Below are positions 19,701-28,118 of a stretch of DNA of 64,000 nt, piece by piece. The notes under the pieces were generated by a model. It did no database searches, was not told where the DNA came from, and was given only the letters and a program-made list of their open reading frames with translations. This stretch comes from Bacteroidota bacterium (GTDB lineage: Bacteria > Bacteroidota > Bacteroidia > NORP154). The stretch spans positions 1-64,000 of the forward strand of contig JACZWC010000017.1 in the NCBI GenBank assembly GCA_022572355.1, read 5' to 3'. A program made the translations under genes and the position numbers. Numbering within the stretch: position 1 is the stretch's first letter; every line of letters starts with the position of its first letter.

Positions 19701-19822
19701 GTTTGAGCATAGGCCATACTGCCAATTCCTACTCCATAAAAAATCAAAAGGGTAATAGTAAGGATAAGGGAACTGATGCGAAGCGGGGCAAAACGTTTAA
19801 CTTGCTGTAAGGTAATAAACAC
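16733..19822 (-). CDS. Large T9SS-secreted protein: propeller, SprB-like and ICDGDS repeats
   Basis: This 1029-residue protein has four parts. A signal peptide ends near SMAYAQ. Seven repeats of about 50 residues (DGGYIITGYT ... LWTKTYGG) probably form one propeller, to about residue 420. Two SprB-like repeats follow (YSYLWNDP ... GLPAGTYTVVVTDSNGC). Then come five repeats of about 48 residues with the consensus ICDGDSxxIFGxYxxxAGTYYDSL and GCDSI. The C-terminus (LPNPTTGLITVTG ... GGVYMIYATQ ... RIIKL) is a type A T9SS sorting domain. It is probably a surface adhesin. It lies 2 bases after the related 713-residue gene in the direction of transcription, so the two are likely one operon. Confidence 0.85.
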   Translation of the reverse strand: MFITLQQVKRFAPLRISSLILTITLLIFYGVGIGSMAYAQTTFQKTFGGNDLDYASSVQQTTDGGYIITGYTSSFGVFGDVYIIKTNSLGDTLWTKTYGNSGWDAGEWIEQTSDGGYIATGFRDVWNGVTYLFKLDSLGDTLWTRAYQASTASGDLGCYVQETTDGGFVMVGVIPPWPSPGAVMLRRTNSNGGLLWTKIYGNVQLTANQFIEHEKVLEQTSDGGYIITGNTTDTFGNQDICLIKTDSSGNILWTKSYGGGNTEVSRSISLTTDQGYIIAGVTTSFGAGGEDVYLIRADSSGSVLWTKTYGGAGDDAAYSVRQTVNGGYIIAGITNSFGFGNDDVYVINTDASGNLLWSKTYGGTGAELAYSIQNTNDGGYIIAGSTKSFGAGNEDVYLIKMDSTGNAGCNYQIILNTIVGSPATSIGTPAITVVSLSDSVLNRVTIVSSTPTQVSGFYSVMITDSANVLCANDSSGFATVTAGCGTPPYSYLWNDQGAQTNSTATGLPAGTYQVIVTDSSGLTDLVTVTIGQPTALSITITNTVNVVCNGDSTGSTIVSTTGGTPTYSYLWNDPFSQTDSMAIGLPAGTYTVVVTDSNGCSAIDSVTITEPLATFDSASTTICSNDSVFLQGEYQNTAGIYYDTLLSASNCDSVIATTVMVNTSYVINTADKTICDGDSTLIFGVYQSIAGTYYDSLTTINSCDSIISATLYINPTYNINTGDINICSGDSVQVFGVYYKTAGTYYDSSTTVIGCDSITITTLIVNQTYDVNTPDVTICDGDSMLIFSIYRETAGTYYDSLNTINGCDSIISAIVYVDPAYSIGDSVVTICDGDSTSIYGTFRSASGTYYDSLITDDGCDSVYWTVLAVNPLPLVSFSGLDSIYCSMDAAVALTGVPDSGTFNGMGVANNYFYPTTGVNTYVVTYSYTDSLGCSGSYSQSVIVEFCVGIDANIYSDLIKVLPNPTTGLITVTGLAAERARITVYNVLGELVYDEELMNRQIDLSHLPGGVYMIYATQGETAHRKRIIKL
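16974..17219 (-). repeat. 246-bp block nearly identical to 20117-20362
   Basis: The two blocks have the same length and about 13 differences by eye. They encode the region just before the sorting domains of the two neighbouring T9SS proteins (starting FSGLDSIYCSMDAAV). The DNA is much more similar than the flanking repeats, which suggests recent duplication or gene conversion. Confidence 0.8.
17215..17985 (-). repeat. Five tandem ~144-bp coding repeats (ICDGDS family)
   Basis: In-frame tandem repeats, each encoding a (T/N)ICDGDS start, an AGTYYDSL centre and a GCDSI end. The copies are diverged from one another. The same family recurs in the adjacent gene at 20355-21110. Confidence 0.75.
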
Positions 19823-19824
19823 AA

Positions 19825-21966
19825 CTAATGACTTTCTTTATTTCCGTCTACTTTGATCATTTTAAAAGTTTCAACTACTTTGTTCCCTGATCTAATCGTG
19901 CAATAATAAATGCCCGAAGATAGATTTCTTGCATCAAATGTAGCGGTAGCTTGAGTAGAGGGATGACTACAATTGTTTACTAAAGTAGCCACTTTTTGAC
20001 CATAAATATTGAAAACTGAAATATTCACTTGTGAATTTTGAGGTAGGTTGGTAAGTGTGATTTTTCCGGTAGTAGGGTTCGGATGTACTTTGATCAGGTC
20101 AGAATAGATATTATCGTCTATCCCAACACAAAACTCTACGATCACGGATTGAGAGTAACTGCCGGAGCAACCCAAGCTATCTGTATAGGAATAGGTTATC
20201 ACATATGTATTTACCCCTGTTGTCGGATAAAAATAATTGTTTGCAACTCCCATTCCACTAAATGTCCCACTATCTGGTACTCCAGTTAAAGCTACCGCAG
20301 CATCCATAGAACAATAAATACTATCTAAGCCAGAAAAATTCACAAGAGGTAGGGGATTAACTATTAAGGTTGTTGTTGTAATGCTGTCGCAACCGCTTAC
20401 AGTTGCGGAACTATCATAATATACTCCGGCAGTTTTGCGGTAGCCACCAAATATCACAATACTATCGCCAGTACAAACGGTTTCATCTGGTGTGTTAACG
20501 TCATAAGTCTGATCAACGATTAATGTTGTAATTGTAATACTGTCGCAACCGTTTACACTTATTAAACTGTCATAATATGTTCCATCCGTTTTACGGTAAT
20601 CCCCAGATATCTGTACGCTATCACCTGAACAGATATTTATATCTCCTGCGCTTATATTATAAGTTGGGTTGACGAATAAAGTGGTAGTGATTATACTATC
20701 GCAGCCATTAATGGCAGTTAAGCTATCGTAGTATGTTCCTGCTATTGTACGGGAAATGCCGAATATCATTACGCTGTCGCCATTGCAGATGTCAACTGCT
20801 GTGGCGCTAGTGTTGTAGTTCGGACTGATTGTGAAAACCGTTGAATATACACTATCACAGCCGTTAACTGTTATTAAGCTATCAAAGTAGGTCCCTGCAA
20901 TGGTTCTAAAGGCGCCGTAAATCAATGCACTGTCACCGTTGCAAATATCAACCGCTGAGTCGCCATAACTGTAAGCCGGATTAACTGTTAAAGTAGCTTC
21001 AATAATACTGTCGCAACCGTTTACACTTATTAAACTGTCATAATATATTCCAGCAATTTTTTGGTATTCTCCACCTAAAAAGATGCTGTCTCCATCACAA
21101 ATACTGCTGGATAAATTGATGGTTAAAGCTAAAGGCTCAACAATATTTACCTTGGCTGAGTCTAGCTGTCCTATAGAATCTATTGCAATCACCGTATATG
21201 TCCCAGCACATAATCCTGTGGCTGTTTGAGTGGTCTGATTTGATGGATCATTCCATTGATAAGTAAAAGGTGGAATTCCCCCTACATAAGCTGTAGCATT
21301 TCCGTCACAATAGCTATAACAACTAATTTCTGAAGTGCTGGTTAAAAGTACCATCGTAGAATCATTCATTTTCAGTTCGGCTAAATCATAATAGGCATAA
21401 TCATTTGGCCCATTTATTGTTGTGCCTCCCATAAGAATAACAGCAATGGTATCCGTAAATTGGGTAGTTAATGTATCAATAAGGATAATACTATCCCAGG
21501 AAAATGGAATGGAATCATAAATTATTCCTTCTATTGAAGCGTTATTACCATAAAGTGATAAGTTATTATAATATGTGGAATCAATAATGCCCATGGCAAT
21601 AATAACGGGAGGGAATTGTATATAAAAAGGCACCGTTTTTTTCGCCCAAACAGAAAGTTCAAAAATATTTGTGCCTTGTATTCCTGTAACATACCATGCC
21701 AAATGATGACTGTGAGGAAAAGATGTAGCTAGGCGAACAGACCATACCCCTCCTCCTGTTGGCACATCAGTTGAGGAATTAAAAAAAGTTGTGTCAAAAG
21801 CACCATACTGATACCACCCATTTAATGAAGGATTACCAAGAGAATCTTCAAAACTTGGATTTGATATAAGATTACCACCTTGACCAAGACTGTTAAAGGA
21901 AGATAATAGTCCGATAATAGTCAAAGCCACCATTAGAGGCCGTCTCCCTTTCAATATTTCTTTCAT
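19825..21966 (-). CDS. T9SS-secreted adhesin-like protein with ICDGDS repeats
   Basis: A 713-residue protein with a signal peptide (MKEILKGRRPLMVALTIIG to about LGQGG). The N-terminal domain of about 200 residues looks like a carbohydrate-binding or choice-of-anchor jelly roll (NLISNPSFEDSLGNPSLNGW). It is followed by one SprB-like repeat (PPFTYQWNDPSNQTT), five ICDGDS repeats, the block shared with the downstream gene, and a type A T9SS sorting domain (HPNPTTGKITLTN ... SSGIYYCTI). The domain start NLISNPSFE is typical of modules that bind glycans. The gene is upstream of 16733-19822 in the same transcript; no function beyond surface display can be assigned. Confidence 0.82.
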   Translation of the reverse strand: MKEILKGRRPLMVALTIIGLLSSFNSLGQGGNLISNPSFEDSLGNPSLNGWYQYGAFDTTFFNSSTDVPTGGGVWSVRLATSFPHSHHLAWYVTGIQGTNIFELSVWAKKTVPFYIQFPPVIIAMGIIDSTYYNNLSLYGNNASIEGIIYDSIPFSWDSIILIDTLTTQFTDTIAVILMGGTTINGPNDYAYYDLAELKMNDSTMVLLTSTSEISCYSYCDGNATAYVGGIPPFTYQWNDPSNQTTQTATGLCAGTYTVIAIDSIGQLDSAKVNIVEPLALTINLSSSICDGDSIFLGGEYQKIAGIYYDSLISVNGCDSIIEATLTVNPAYSYGDSAVDICNGDSALIYGAFRTIAGTYFDSLITVNGCDSVYSTVFTISPNYNTSATAVDICNGDSVMIFGISRTIAGTYYDSLTAINGCDSIITTTLFVNPTYNISAGDINICSGDSVQISGDYRKTDGTYYDSLISVNGCDSITITTLIVDQTYDVNTPDETVCTGDSIVIFGGYRKTAGVYYDSSATVSGCDSITTTTLIVNPLPLVNFSGLDSIYCSMDAAVALTGVPDSGTFSGMGVANNYFYPTTGVNTYVITYSYTDSLGCSGSYSQSVIVEFCVGIDDNIYSDLIKVHPNPTTGKITLTNLPQNSQVNISVFNIYGQKVATLVNNCSHPSTQATATFDARNLSSGIYYCTIRSGNKVVETFKMIKVDGNKESH
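20117..20362 (-). repeat. 246-bp block nearly identical to 16974-17219
   Basis: Second copy of the block shared between the two adjacent T9SS genes; same length, about 13 differences by eye. Confidence 0.8.
20355..21110 (-). repeat. Five tandem ~144-bp coding repeats (ICDGDS family)
   Basis: In-frame tandem array homologous to that at 17215-17985. The repeats begin with ICDGDS, ICNGDS, ICNGDS, ICSGDS and VCTGDS in order. Confidence 0.75.
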
Positions 21967-22114
21967 TTTTTGTTTTACCCATAAAGCGAGTACGCAAAGT
22001 CATTATTACCACAATCCCTATTCAATGCGATTTCCATCCTTCTAAGTTTAAGTATTACGTGCTTTTTGTAATTGAGGTTTCTAATGACGTCAGGAAAAGA
22101 AAGGAGATATAGTC

Positions 22115-24085
22115 TTATTGATAAATTATCTTGGCTGCATATGTTTCATTTCCGTTGATAACCTCTATAAAATATATCCCCTTATCCTGACCGGAAATGT
22201 CTATAGCAAAAGCTGTTTCTTTAATATCCCTTTTCTCAAATATTCTTCTACCTAAAATATCAGTAATATAAATTGAAATATTATCTTCTTGAGCTTGTGG
22301 AACTGTCAGAATTAATTTGCCAGTTGTTGGGTTGGGATAAATGGCAAATAGATTTTCTTTTTGTACAAGTTCATCTTCCTTATTTACGAATTCTTCTTTT
22401 ATATTTTCATTATTGTTGGTTTGTTCTTCATCCGTAGAATTACTGCCTCCCCATTTTTCACTAAAACTAACGCATGTTGGATTAGGGATTGCTTCAAACT
22501 CGCCTTCCGTTTCAAAGCCATCTCTGAGCACTATTTCTTCAGCCGCCTCCATTCGCACCTCTGCTCCCAGCTTCACTTTGTAAGTACTGCCACCACCAGC
22601 TACGTTAATGGATCTAGTAGTTCTATAAAAACCATCATAAAACTGAGTTGGATAATCTGTGTAATCACCCTGATCATAAATATTATAATCTCCATAAATT
22701 AGATCTAAATCCTGAGTACAGGGTACTTCAAAAGGATTGGTGTATGCTCGAAAATCACTTCCCGCTGAAGGACGATTATCAGACCAAACAGGTATTACCA
22801 ATCCATGGTACACATCTACCTGCATATAATCCTGACCAGGGATAGAAAATGGAGTCCCAGACCAATCCTCACCAACATCACTAATCTGATGATCTTCCCA
22901 CGTATTCCCATCATCATAAGAAATGGAAACAAATGTTTCGGCTCTGTTATTTGCAGGAAAGTTTCTAGAGTCGTAATACAGCACTACCAAAGCATTTGAA
23001 ATTTCATCACATGCAATCCAGGGAGACCATTGGTCGCGGAAATTGCCAATTGGATCTTGATTGACTCTGATAGGAGCGCTCCATGTGTCGCCCTCATCTT
23101 CTGATTTAATCATGTGAATATCTGCATCACTTACGGGGCTCCCCCCTGTAATGCCATTATTATTAGCCCACACAATATATAACGTGCCTGTTTGTTGATT
23201 GACTGCCATAAAAGGGTACATTTTAGGCCCACCTTTACCTCCACCTAATGCAATACCCGCACCAGTTACAGTTAGAATTTCCGTAGCACTACCTAACCAA
23301 GTATCACCGCCATCTAAAGATTTATTAAAGTAGATTCTCGTATTATCAGGTACACTGCTAATAGCATCATCTATCGCTGACCAACAAGCATATACTTGGC
23401 CCAGCGGACCAGTTTGTAGGTTTACTCCTAAGTTCTCAAATGCAGCTTGTGGAGATACTGTAGATGCAAGATTTTCTAATGGCGGGGCAAGCCATGTTAC
23501 TCCACCATCATCGGAATATGTATAAACAATATCAAATGGACAGACACAAAATTGATCATTAAACGCCATATGTATTCTTCCTTCGTATGGGCTGTTCAAA
23601 TTATTATCTACCCACATATGTTGTTTGTCAGCATTAACAAAACTACCTGGAATTTGAACTGCTGTCCAACTTACTCCATTATCATCTGAATAAGAAATTT
23701 CTAAATGTCTTACGCCGGGGAATACTACATATCCTAAATAGCTTGAAATTATTCGACCAGACCTGTCAATAACAACTGATGGATCGCCATGTCCGACGCT
23801 TGGGTTCGGTCCGTATATATCCCCTGTCCATGACAGAGATTGACCGCCATTTGTAGAAATAAAGTGGCTTACACTAAAACCTATCGGTCCGACTCCTGGA
23901 GTACTGTTATTTGAATTAATAATAACAAATTTTGAGCGCGGGCTAATAAATACGGCGTTTTCTGCTTGGTTGTTCCCAGAAGTCTGATCTATTGGTACAT
24001 CAATAACATTAACTTGTGCATAACATAGTTGGTGTAATGCCATTACAAACAACAAGAATTTTAAGATTTTGTTTTTCATTATCAT
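22115..24085 (-). CDS. Sialidase-like (BNR repeat) secreted protein with T9SS domain
   Basis: I start at the ATG at 24085 (MIMKNKILKFLLF) because it directly precedes the signal peptide ending LCYAQ; the longer frame from 24118 adds 11 residues of non-signal sequence. The body carries several BNR/Asp-box motifs (SDDNGVSWTA, SDDGGVTWLAP, SLDGGDTWLGS, SEDEGDTWSAP, SYDDGNTWED), which form a sialidase-type six-bladed propeller. The C-terminus YPNPTTGKLILT ... DKGIYFIEVI is a type A T9SS sorting domain, preceded by an Asn/Glu-rich linker. Many such proteins are not active sialidases, and I cannot place the catalytic Arg triad. Role: secreted glycan-binding or glycan-cleaving protein, uncertain. 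Confidence 0.8.
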   Translation of the reverse strand: MIMKNKILKFLLFVMALHQLCYAQVNVIDVPIDQTSGNNQAENAVFISPRSKFVIINSNNSTPGVGPIGFSVSHFISTNGGQSLSWTGDIYGPNPSVGHGDPSVVIDRSGRIISSYLGYVVFPGVRHLEISYSDDNGVSWTAVQIPGSFVNADKQHMWVDNNLNSPYEGRIHMAFNDQFCVCPFDIVYTYSDDGGVTWLAPPLENLASTVSPQAAFENLGVNLQTGPLGQVYACWSAIDDAISSVPDNTRIYFNKSLDGGDTWLGSATEILTVTGAGIALGGGKGGPKMYPFMAVNQQTGTLYIVWANNNGITGGSPVSDADIHMIKSEDEGDTWSAPIRVNQDPIGNFRDQWSPWIACDEISNALVVLYYDSRNFPANNRAETFVSISYDDGNTWEDHQISDVGEDWSGTPFSIPGQDYMQVDVYHGLVIPVWSDNRPSAGSDFRAYTNPFEVPCTQDLDLIYGDYNIYDQGDYTDYPTQFYDGFYRTTRSINVAGGGSTYKVKLGAEVRMEAAEEIVLRDGFETEGEFEAIPNPTCVSFSEKWGGSNSTDEEQTNNNENIKEEFVNKEDELVQKENLFAIYPNPTTGKLILTVPQAQEDNISIYITDILGRRIFEKRDIKETAFAIDISGQDKGIYFIEVINGNETYAAKIIYQ

Positions 24086-24135
24086 CTTTATTAATCGTAG
24101 ATCATAATTCATACACATATTTCTTATTCAGTATC

Positions 24136-25470
24136 TTATTGGTTTTGTTCCAATTTAGTAACCCTCTCTTTTAACTCGTCATTTTCTTTCTTCAATAAAT
24201 ACGAATATTTATAGAGTCGCTCCAATAATCTCATTTGTAAGGCACTCATATCACCAAGGTCTATTCCGTTTGTTTCAATCTCTTCTTCAGATGGTATGTC
24301 TTTGAAGTGGAAGTATTTCAGTGCATAGTCCACTTCTATTTCAAGGTCTTCCAATGAATACTCTTTCTCAAACTCATCATCAGCCCAGTTCAAGTCAGTC
24401 GCTACCAATTTTCTTGCGACAAACTTGCCATCAACGCTCATCAGATAATCTAAATGCGGGCCTGCATCAATTGTTAATGCACCCACCTTTACTTTTTGCC
24501 CCGTTGTTGTAGATATAAAAGTCATGAATGGAGTTCCCGGAATGCCTATTGAAAATGTAGGATCACTGCCGTCAAGAAAAGGGATTAAATCCCATTCGGA
24601 ATCAACAGAAAACTGACCTGGTGTCGGCTTGTGAAAGTGTTGTAACCTGATCCCTGGATCATCATACGTTGGGCCCATTGGTGGAAAAGGTGCAAATTCA
24701 GTATATATATGTAATTTTTTTTGTGGTGTACTGATACCTATTCCCACTGCTTTATCATTCTCGTTTATTACAGTGTTGAATGATGGGAAAGTATAACTTT
24801 GTATATACAAATCACTATTGTCAGAATAAATATGATTGTTCGTAGAAGTACCTGGCGCTACTCCTCCTATCCAAATTGACTGCCCCACTTTAATAGAGTC
24901 AATGATATGCAGGTTATCAAAAGTTGCCCCATTCGCCCTCACATCCCCATTCACATCTAAAGCAACTTGAGGAGTTCGTCTGATACCAACCAATTTATCA
25001 GTTCTTATAGCAGGAATAAGGGAAGTAGTAACAACGGAAAACCAATGCGAAAAAGGCCCTCCAGGCTGAGGGGTTACCTTTTTGACTCGCTCGGGTCCTC
25101 TATAAAATTTACCTCCTTTATCAACGACAACAAAGTTAAGGTCTGAGTTCTGCCCGTTGCCATTGTTTCCATTACCGTTCCCATTGCCTTGGCCATTTCC
25201 ATTGTTCCCATTTCCCTGGCCATTTCCATTTCCTTGCCCAATAAGCAATGCTGAATCTGGTGGTAATTTGCGGACCCGCAATCCTCCTTGAATGTCCATC
25301 TTTTCCGTGGGATTTACTCCCACACCCACATTGTCCAGGGTATCAGATAGTAATATCTCATTATTGCCATTTTTATACCAACCACTTTGTTGAGAAAATG
25401 AGGTAATGGTAAAACAAAAGCAAAATGCAATTGCCAATGATAGCTTCAGTATTATATTCTCTGTTTTCAT
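24136..25470 (-). CDS. Secreted fibre-like protein with Gly-Asn repeat and C-terminal coiled coil
   Basis: A 444-residue protein with a signal peptide (SLAIAFCFCFTITSFSQ). After residue 80 comes a stretch of about 30 residues of only Gly, Asn and Gln (GQGNGNG units). Then follow beta-rich segments resembling Bacteroidetes tail-fibre-like surface proteins (VGVGVNPTEKMDIQGGL, VGIGISTPQKKLHIY, ALDVNGDVRANG). The last 35 residues form a heptad coiled coil (LLERLYKYSYLLKKENDELK). The VGIG-x-P-x2-L-x-(I/V) pattern is common in secreted proteins of this phylum that end in a coiled coil or peptidase S74-like chaperone; no S74 catalytic dyad is visible here. Trimeric fibre formation is inferred. Confidence 0.65.
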   Translation of the reverse strand: MKTENIILKLSLAIAFCFCFTITSFSQQSGWYKNGNNEILLSDTLDNVGVGVNPTEKMDIQGGLRVRKLPPDSALLIGQGNGNGQGNGNNGNGQGNGNGNGNNGNGQNSDLNFVVVDKGGKFYRGPERVKKVTPQPGGPFSHWFSVVTTSLIPAIRTDKLVGIRRTPQVALDVNGDVRANGATFDNLHIIDSIKVGQSIWIGGVAPGTSTNNHIYSDNSDLYIQSYTFPSFNTVINENDKAVGIGISTPQKKLHIYTEFAPFPPMGPTYDDPGIRLQHFHKPTPGQFSVDSEWDLIPFLDGSDPTFSIGIPGTPFMTFISTTTGQKVKVGALTIDAGPHLDYLMSVDGKFVARKLVATDLNWADDEFEKEYSLEDLEIEVDYALKYFHFKDIPSEEEIETNGIDLGDMSALQMRLLERLYKYSYLLKKENDELKERVTKLEQNQ

Positions 25471-25815
25471 AATTACTGGTATTAACTTCCAACATTACAT
25501 CAGAAGACATGATTCTAATAATTCGGAATGACTTATTTATGGCACAACAAAATATTGCTTCGGGCTCAATGCCAGCGATCTTGTTCTTGAACAACAAGAA
25601 AAGGCGAAATTATAATTTGCAACCAATTATCCGTTCCCCGAAAAGGTAACAAAACTATGGCGTAAAACCAAACATGATTTAAGATTTAACACATCCACCT
25701 ACCAAACCACTCACCTCAGCCTTCGTCTTACGTTTCACGTTTATTTATTTGTGAATAAGCCACGAAAAACGGAAATTGCAGATTCATTGAAAACCAGGAT
25801 AAAGCAGTTGGAAAA
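25471..25815. other. Intergenic region between divergent genes
   Basis: About 345 bases without a credible gene, between the minus-strand fibre gene and plus-strand darA. It must hold the promoters of both. I find no full TAnnTTTG match at a good distance from either start and no strong inverted repeat. Confidence 0.6.
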
Positions 25816-26733
25816 ATGAGGGTATTGGTTGTATATTATTCACAAACCGGACAGCTTACGGATATAGTGAATTCAGCCTTGACACCCCTCTTGAACGACC
25901 CAAATATTCAACTTGATTTTGAGGAGCTTAAGCCGTCAACGCCATATCCTTTTCCTTGGACATCACAGCAGTTTTTTGATGCATTCCCAGAGTCTTTTCA
26001 GGAGATTCCATGTGAAATGGAGCCAACGGCAATCCCGGATGATGCTAATTACGATTTGATAATTGTTGCTTATCAAACATGGTATTTGTCAATTTCTATA
26101 CCTGTCTCTTCATTTCTGCAGTCAGAGAAAGCCAGGCACATTTTTAAAGATACACCAATCGTGACTATCGTAGGTTGCAGAAATATGTGGCTCTCCGGGC
26201 AGGAAAAGATGAAGCGCAGGTTACATTCGCTTTCGGCTAAATTAGTTGGCAACATTGTCTTTTATGATAAGGCGTATAATCTTGTGAGCGTTTATACTAT
26301 TCTGCGATGGATGCTCTACGGAAAAAAGGGAAATTCAGGAGTTTCTCAAAAAGACATCGATGAGGCCCCAAAGTTTGGTGAAATAATAAGAAAGTCATTG
26401 AGTTCCGGAAACTTAGAGAGCATGCATCCGGAATTATTGCAGAGTGGCGCTATCAAGGTTGTTGATAACCTCACAAGCCTGGAGAAGACTGCCAATAAAC
26501 TATTCTCCTTCTGGGCCAAATTTGTAAGAAACAAAGGAGGGCCTGGAGATCCAAATCGAAACACAAGATTGAAATTATTTGCCTTTTATCTACTCAATGG
26601 AATCGTCCTGCTCTCACCACTGACAACTTTAATTTTTTACATTACCAGTATATTTCGTCTCGGTAAGATAAAAGCAGATATTAATTATCTTGAGAATGTA
26701 GTTTACGAGGAGAATAGATTTATCTATAATTGA
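25816..26733 (+). CDS. darA: DarA-like dialkylresorcinol condensing enzyme
   Basis: A 305-residue protein with an N-terminal flavodoxin-like start (VLVVYYSQTGQLTDIV) and C-terminal hydrophobic segments (LLNGIVLLSPLTTLIFYITS). I recognise it as the DarA family, which pairs with DarB to build 2,5-dialkylresorcinols from a beta-ketoacyl and an enoyl thioester precursor. The product is the alcohol part of flexirubin esters. The gene starts the second half of the pigment cluster and is followed after 71 bases by darB. The membrane-associated C-terminus fits its lipid-like substrates. Confidence 0.85.
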   Translation: MRVLVVYYSQTGQLTDIVNSALTPLLNDPNIQLDFEELKPSTPYPFPWTSQQFFDAFPESFQEIPCEMEPTAIPDDANYDLIIVAYQTWYLSISIPVSSFLQSEKARHIFKDTPIVTIVGCRNMWLSGQEKMKRRLHSLSAKLVGNIVFYDKAYNLVSVYTILRWMLYGKKGNSGVSQKDIDEAPKFGEIIRKSLSSGNLESMHPELLQSGAIKVVDNLTSLEKTANKLFSFWAKFVRNKGGPGDPNRNTRLKLFAFYLLNGIVLLSPLTTLIFYITSIFRLGKIKADINYLENVVYEENRFIYN

Positions 26734-26762
26734 TAAAACCAGTTCAAAAAAATGTAATTTTG
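26730..26762 (+). promoter_or_regulatory. Candidate promoter for darB
   Basis: TTG at 26730-26732 and a full -7 match TAATTTTG at 26755-26762, with a 22-base spacer (slightly long). It overlaps the end of darA and would give a leader of about 35 bases to the TTG start at 26805. Confidence 0.4.
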
Positions 26763-26804
26763 CCATCAGAATTCCAACTGTAATCATCAGAGAACGAATA
26801 AATT

Positions 26805-27941
26805 TTGGCGGGAGAAGTTTACATAACCAGATTTTCGAAGTTCTTTCCTAACGACCCCATTTCTAATGAAGATATGGAGGGTTGGCTTGGATTGATCTAC
26901 AACGAAGAATCTCGCGGCAAAGCCTTGGTGATGAGGCGAAACGGCATTGATAATCGTTACTATGCACTCGATAAAAATGGACGTGTAACACATTCAAATG
27001 CTCAGATTACTGCAGAAGCGATCAAAGCCATTTTTGATGATGACTTCGGGCTGGATGATTTGGAACTACTGGCCTGCGGTACAACTTCTCCAGATCAACT
27101 ATTGCCTTCACATGCCTCTATGGTTCATGGTGAGTTAAAGGGAAATCCCATCGAGATCTTATCGTCGAGCGGCTCATGTTGTTCAGGAATGAATGCCATG
27201 AAATATGCGTATCTGTCTGTTAAAGCTGGCTCCACGAAGAATGCAATTTGTACCGGTTCTGAAACAATGTCGCACTGGTTGCTCGCCAAACAATTTAATA
27301 GTGAAGCCGCAAAACTCGATGAACTCAATGAGAGGCCTATTGTGGCTTTTGAAAAGGATTTCCTTCGATGGATGTTATCTGATGGAGCGGGAGCGGCCTT
27401 GATAGAGCCAGAGCCTAGAGGAGAATTGTCTTTGCGGATAGATTGGATTGATATGTTGTCATTTGCCAATGAGTTGGATACTTGCATGTATGCAGGAGCT
27501 GTGAAATTAGAGGATGGTGAAATTCGGGGTTGGAGGGATTACGAATCGAATGAGTGGTTGGACGATTCAATATTCTGTGTAAAACAAGATGTAAAATTAC
27601 TCGACAAAAATATTACCGCAGTTGGTACGCAAATGATTAAAGACATTACGGTGAAGAGGAATTTTGATATCAGCAAAATAGACCACTTCTTACCTCATAT
27701 ATCTTCAGAATACTTTCGCCAGCAAATTATGGACGAAACCACCAGGCTCGGCATTCCTATTGCCGCTGAAAAGTGGTTCACAAATCTTGACAAGGTGGGC
27801 AATGTCGGCTCGGCTTCTATATACCTGATGTTGGAAGAGCTATTCCACTCGGGAGATCTCAAGAAGGGCCAACAAATCTTATTGATGGTTCCTGAGAGTG
27901 CGCGATTTACTTACGCCTACACTTTACTTACCGTCTGCTGA
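26805..27941 (+). CDS. darB: DarB-like ketoacyl-ACP synthase III family enzyme
   Basis: A 378-residue thiolase-fold enzyme. The catalytic cysteine is probably Cys126 in SGSCCSGMNA, and the later His is in HFLPHISS with the Asn-containing VGNVGSASIYLM segment, as in KAS III. The N-terminus GEVYITRFSKFFPNDPI fits DarB. The start codon is TTG at 26805: an in-frame stop at 26799-26801 rules out a longer frame, and the next ATG (residue 24) would remove conserved sequence. It condenses the acyl precursors used with DarA in dialkylresorcinol formation. Confidence 0.87.
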   Translation: MAGEVYITRFSKFFPNDPISNEDMEGWLGLIYNEESRGKALVMRRNGIDNRYYALDKNGRVTHSNAQITAEAIKAIFDDDFGLDDLELLACGTTSPDQLLPSHASMVHGELKGNPIEILSSSGSCCSGMNAMKYAYLSVKAGSTKNAICTGSETMSHWLLAKQFNSEAAKLDELNERPIVAFEKDFLRWMLSDGAGAALIEPEPRGELSLRIDWIDMLSFANELDTCMYAGAVKLEDGEIRGWRDYESNEWLDDSIFCVKQDVKLLDKNITAVGTQMIKDITVKRNFDISKIDHFLPHISSEYFRQQIMDETTRLGIPIAAEKWFTNLDKVGNVGSASIYLMLEELFHSGDLKKGQQILLMVPESARFTYAYTLLTVC

Positions 27942-27948
27942 TCTGTGA

Positions 27949-28060
27949 ATAACGAATCAATACGAATGAGCGAATTACGAATAATGCGAATGACTCATCT
28001 GAATGCACTCGCTCGTTATAGCAGCCATTCGTAAATTCGTAAATATTCGCTATTCGTTGA
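27949..28060. repeat. Imperfect inverted repeat rich in ACGAAT/ATTCGT
   Basis: The left arm (about 27949-27992) repeats AACGAAT, ACGAATGAGCGAATTACG and the like. The right arm (about 28026-28060) carries the reverse complement pattern (CATTCGTAAATTCGTAAATATTCGC). A GAATGCACTCGCTCG loop lies between. The element sits between darB and the dehydratase gene and resembles a MITE-like or palindromic dispersed repeat. Confidence 0.5.
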
Positions 28061-28118
28061 TAGTTTAGACGCTTTCTAAATAGAATTATTCGCGTAAATT
28101 TACATTGTTGGCAAGAGC

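Noticed and set aside
17215..21110. CRISPR-like regular repeats
   Set aside because: The period is about 144 bases, the repeats are diverged and in frame, and they encode a protein module; there are no short identical repeats with unique spacers.
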